IMG/VR virus record: IMGVR_UViG_3300031772_000043
Span: 1 to 58,395 of that record
Strand: one strand, 5' to 3'
DNA: 58,395 bases
Source of the DNA: a virus
Below the pieces are notes generated by a model. The model was given only the letters and a program-made list of their open reading frames with translations, searched no databases and was not told where the DNA came from. This document shows positions 58,380-58,395 of the stretch, piece by piece; positions within the stretch are counted from its first letter, which is position 1; each line of letters starts with the position of its first letter. Made by a program: the position numbers and the translations under genes.

Positions 58380-58395
58380 AACAATAACCTGGGTT

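Noticed and set aside
1-58395. CRISPR arrays
   Set aside because: No series of regularly spaced identical repeats with unique spacers was seen; the only repeated elements are the dispersed 17-nt motif and short tandem duplications.

Overview
The window looks like part of a large tailed-phage genome, or a closely related phage-like element. It has very tight gene packing with stop/start overlaps (ATGA, TGATG, GTGA), dozens of short unrecognised genes on one strand, a replication and nucleotide-metabolism block, three tRNA genes, an intein, a free-standing homing endonuclease, and a long opposite-strand block of large unrecognised proteins. I see no terminase, portal, major capsid protein, DNA polymerase or RNA polymerase here. 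The virion role of the minus-strand block is therefore inferred from size, strand and composition. The host cannot be named from this sequence.

Layout. (i) 1-15390: mostly plus-strand small genes. Recognisable among them are a MazZ-like dATP/dGTP diphosphohydrolase, a 2H phosphoesterase, a thermonuclease-like nuclease, a DUF4326 protein, a PcfJ-like protein, a thioredoxin and an M23-type peptidase. Minus-strand islands lie at 120-1277 and 14558-14945. (ii) 15392-23159: another minus island (15392-15772), then an AAA ATPase, a shortened ADP-ribosylglycohydrolase, a CoaB-like/class II aldolase fusion, an EDxHD homing endonuclease, PTH2 peptidyl-tRNA hydrolase and a beta-class DNA methyltransferase. 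(iii) 23135-25751: a minus-strand metallophosphoesterase and a helical protein. (iv) 25778-40228: the replication, repair and translation block. It contains a SLOG protein, 5'-3' exonuclease, KhpA-like KH protein, dUTPase, intein-containing SF2 helicase, two DEDD exonucleases, DnaB-type helicase, translation initiation factor IF-1, Cys-rich small proteins, dual-specificity phosphatase, sliding clamp, two tRNA-Gln, a structured non-coding stretch, a metallophosphatase and tRNA-Ser. It closes with a strong terminator at 39965. (v) 40233-58332: a continuous minus-strand block with a 2637-residue protein and many novel, mostly hydrophilic proteins.

Two system-level signals stand out. A 17-nt element, GAACCCTGCYGATAGTA, occurs six times, always on the plus strand and always at the head of a gene group or tRNA array. 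It is a good candidate for a phage-specific promoter or RNA-processing signal. Separately, the element encodes an unusual set of translation-linked functions (IF-1, KhpA-like KH protein, PTH2, tRNA-Gln x2, tRNA-Ser, a possible RNA-acting 2H phosphoesterase), which suggests deliberate tuning of host translation. Several minus-strand proteins also share a basic amphipathic N-terminal helix (MR..L..RL.KVA-like) that could be a common targeting signal.

No stretch longer than about 300 bases lacks a gene. The longest gaps are 38144-38348 (structured, possibly ncRNA), 15773-15964 (regulatory), 2309-2463 (terminator plus repeated element), 24488-24620 and 1278-1404.
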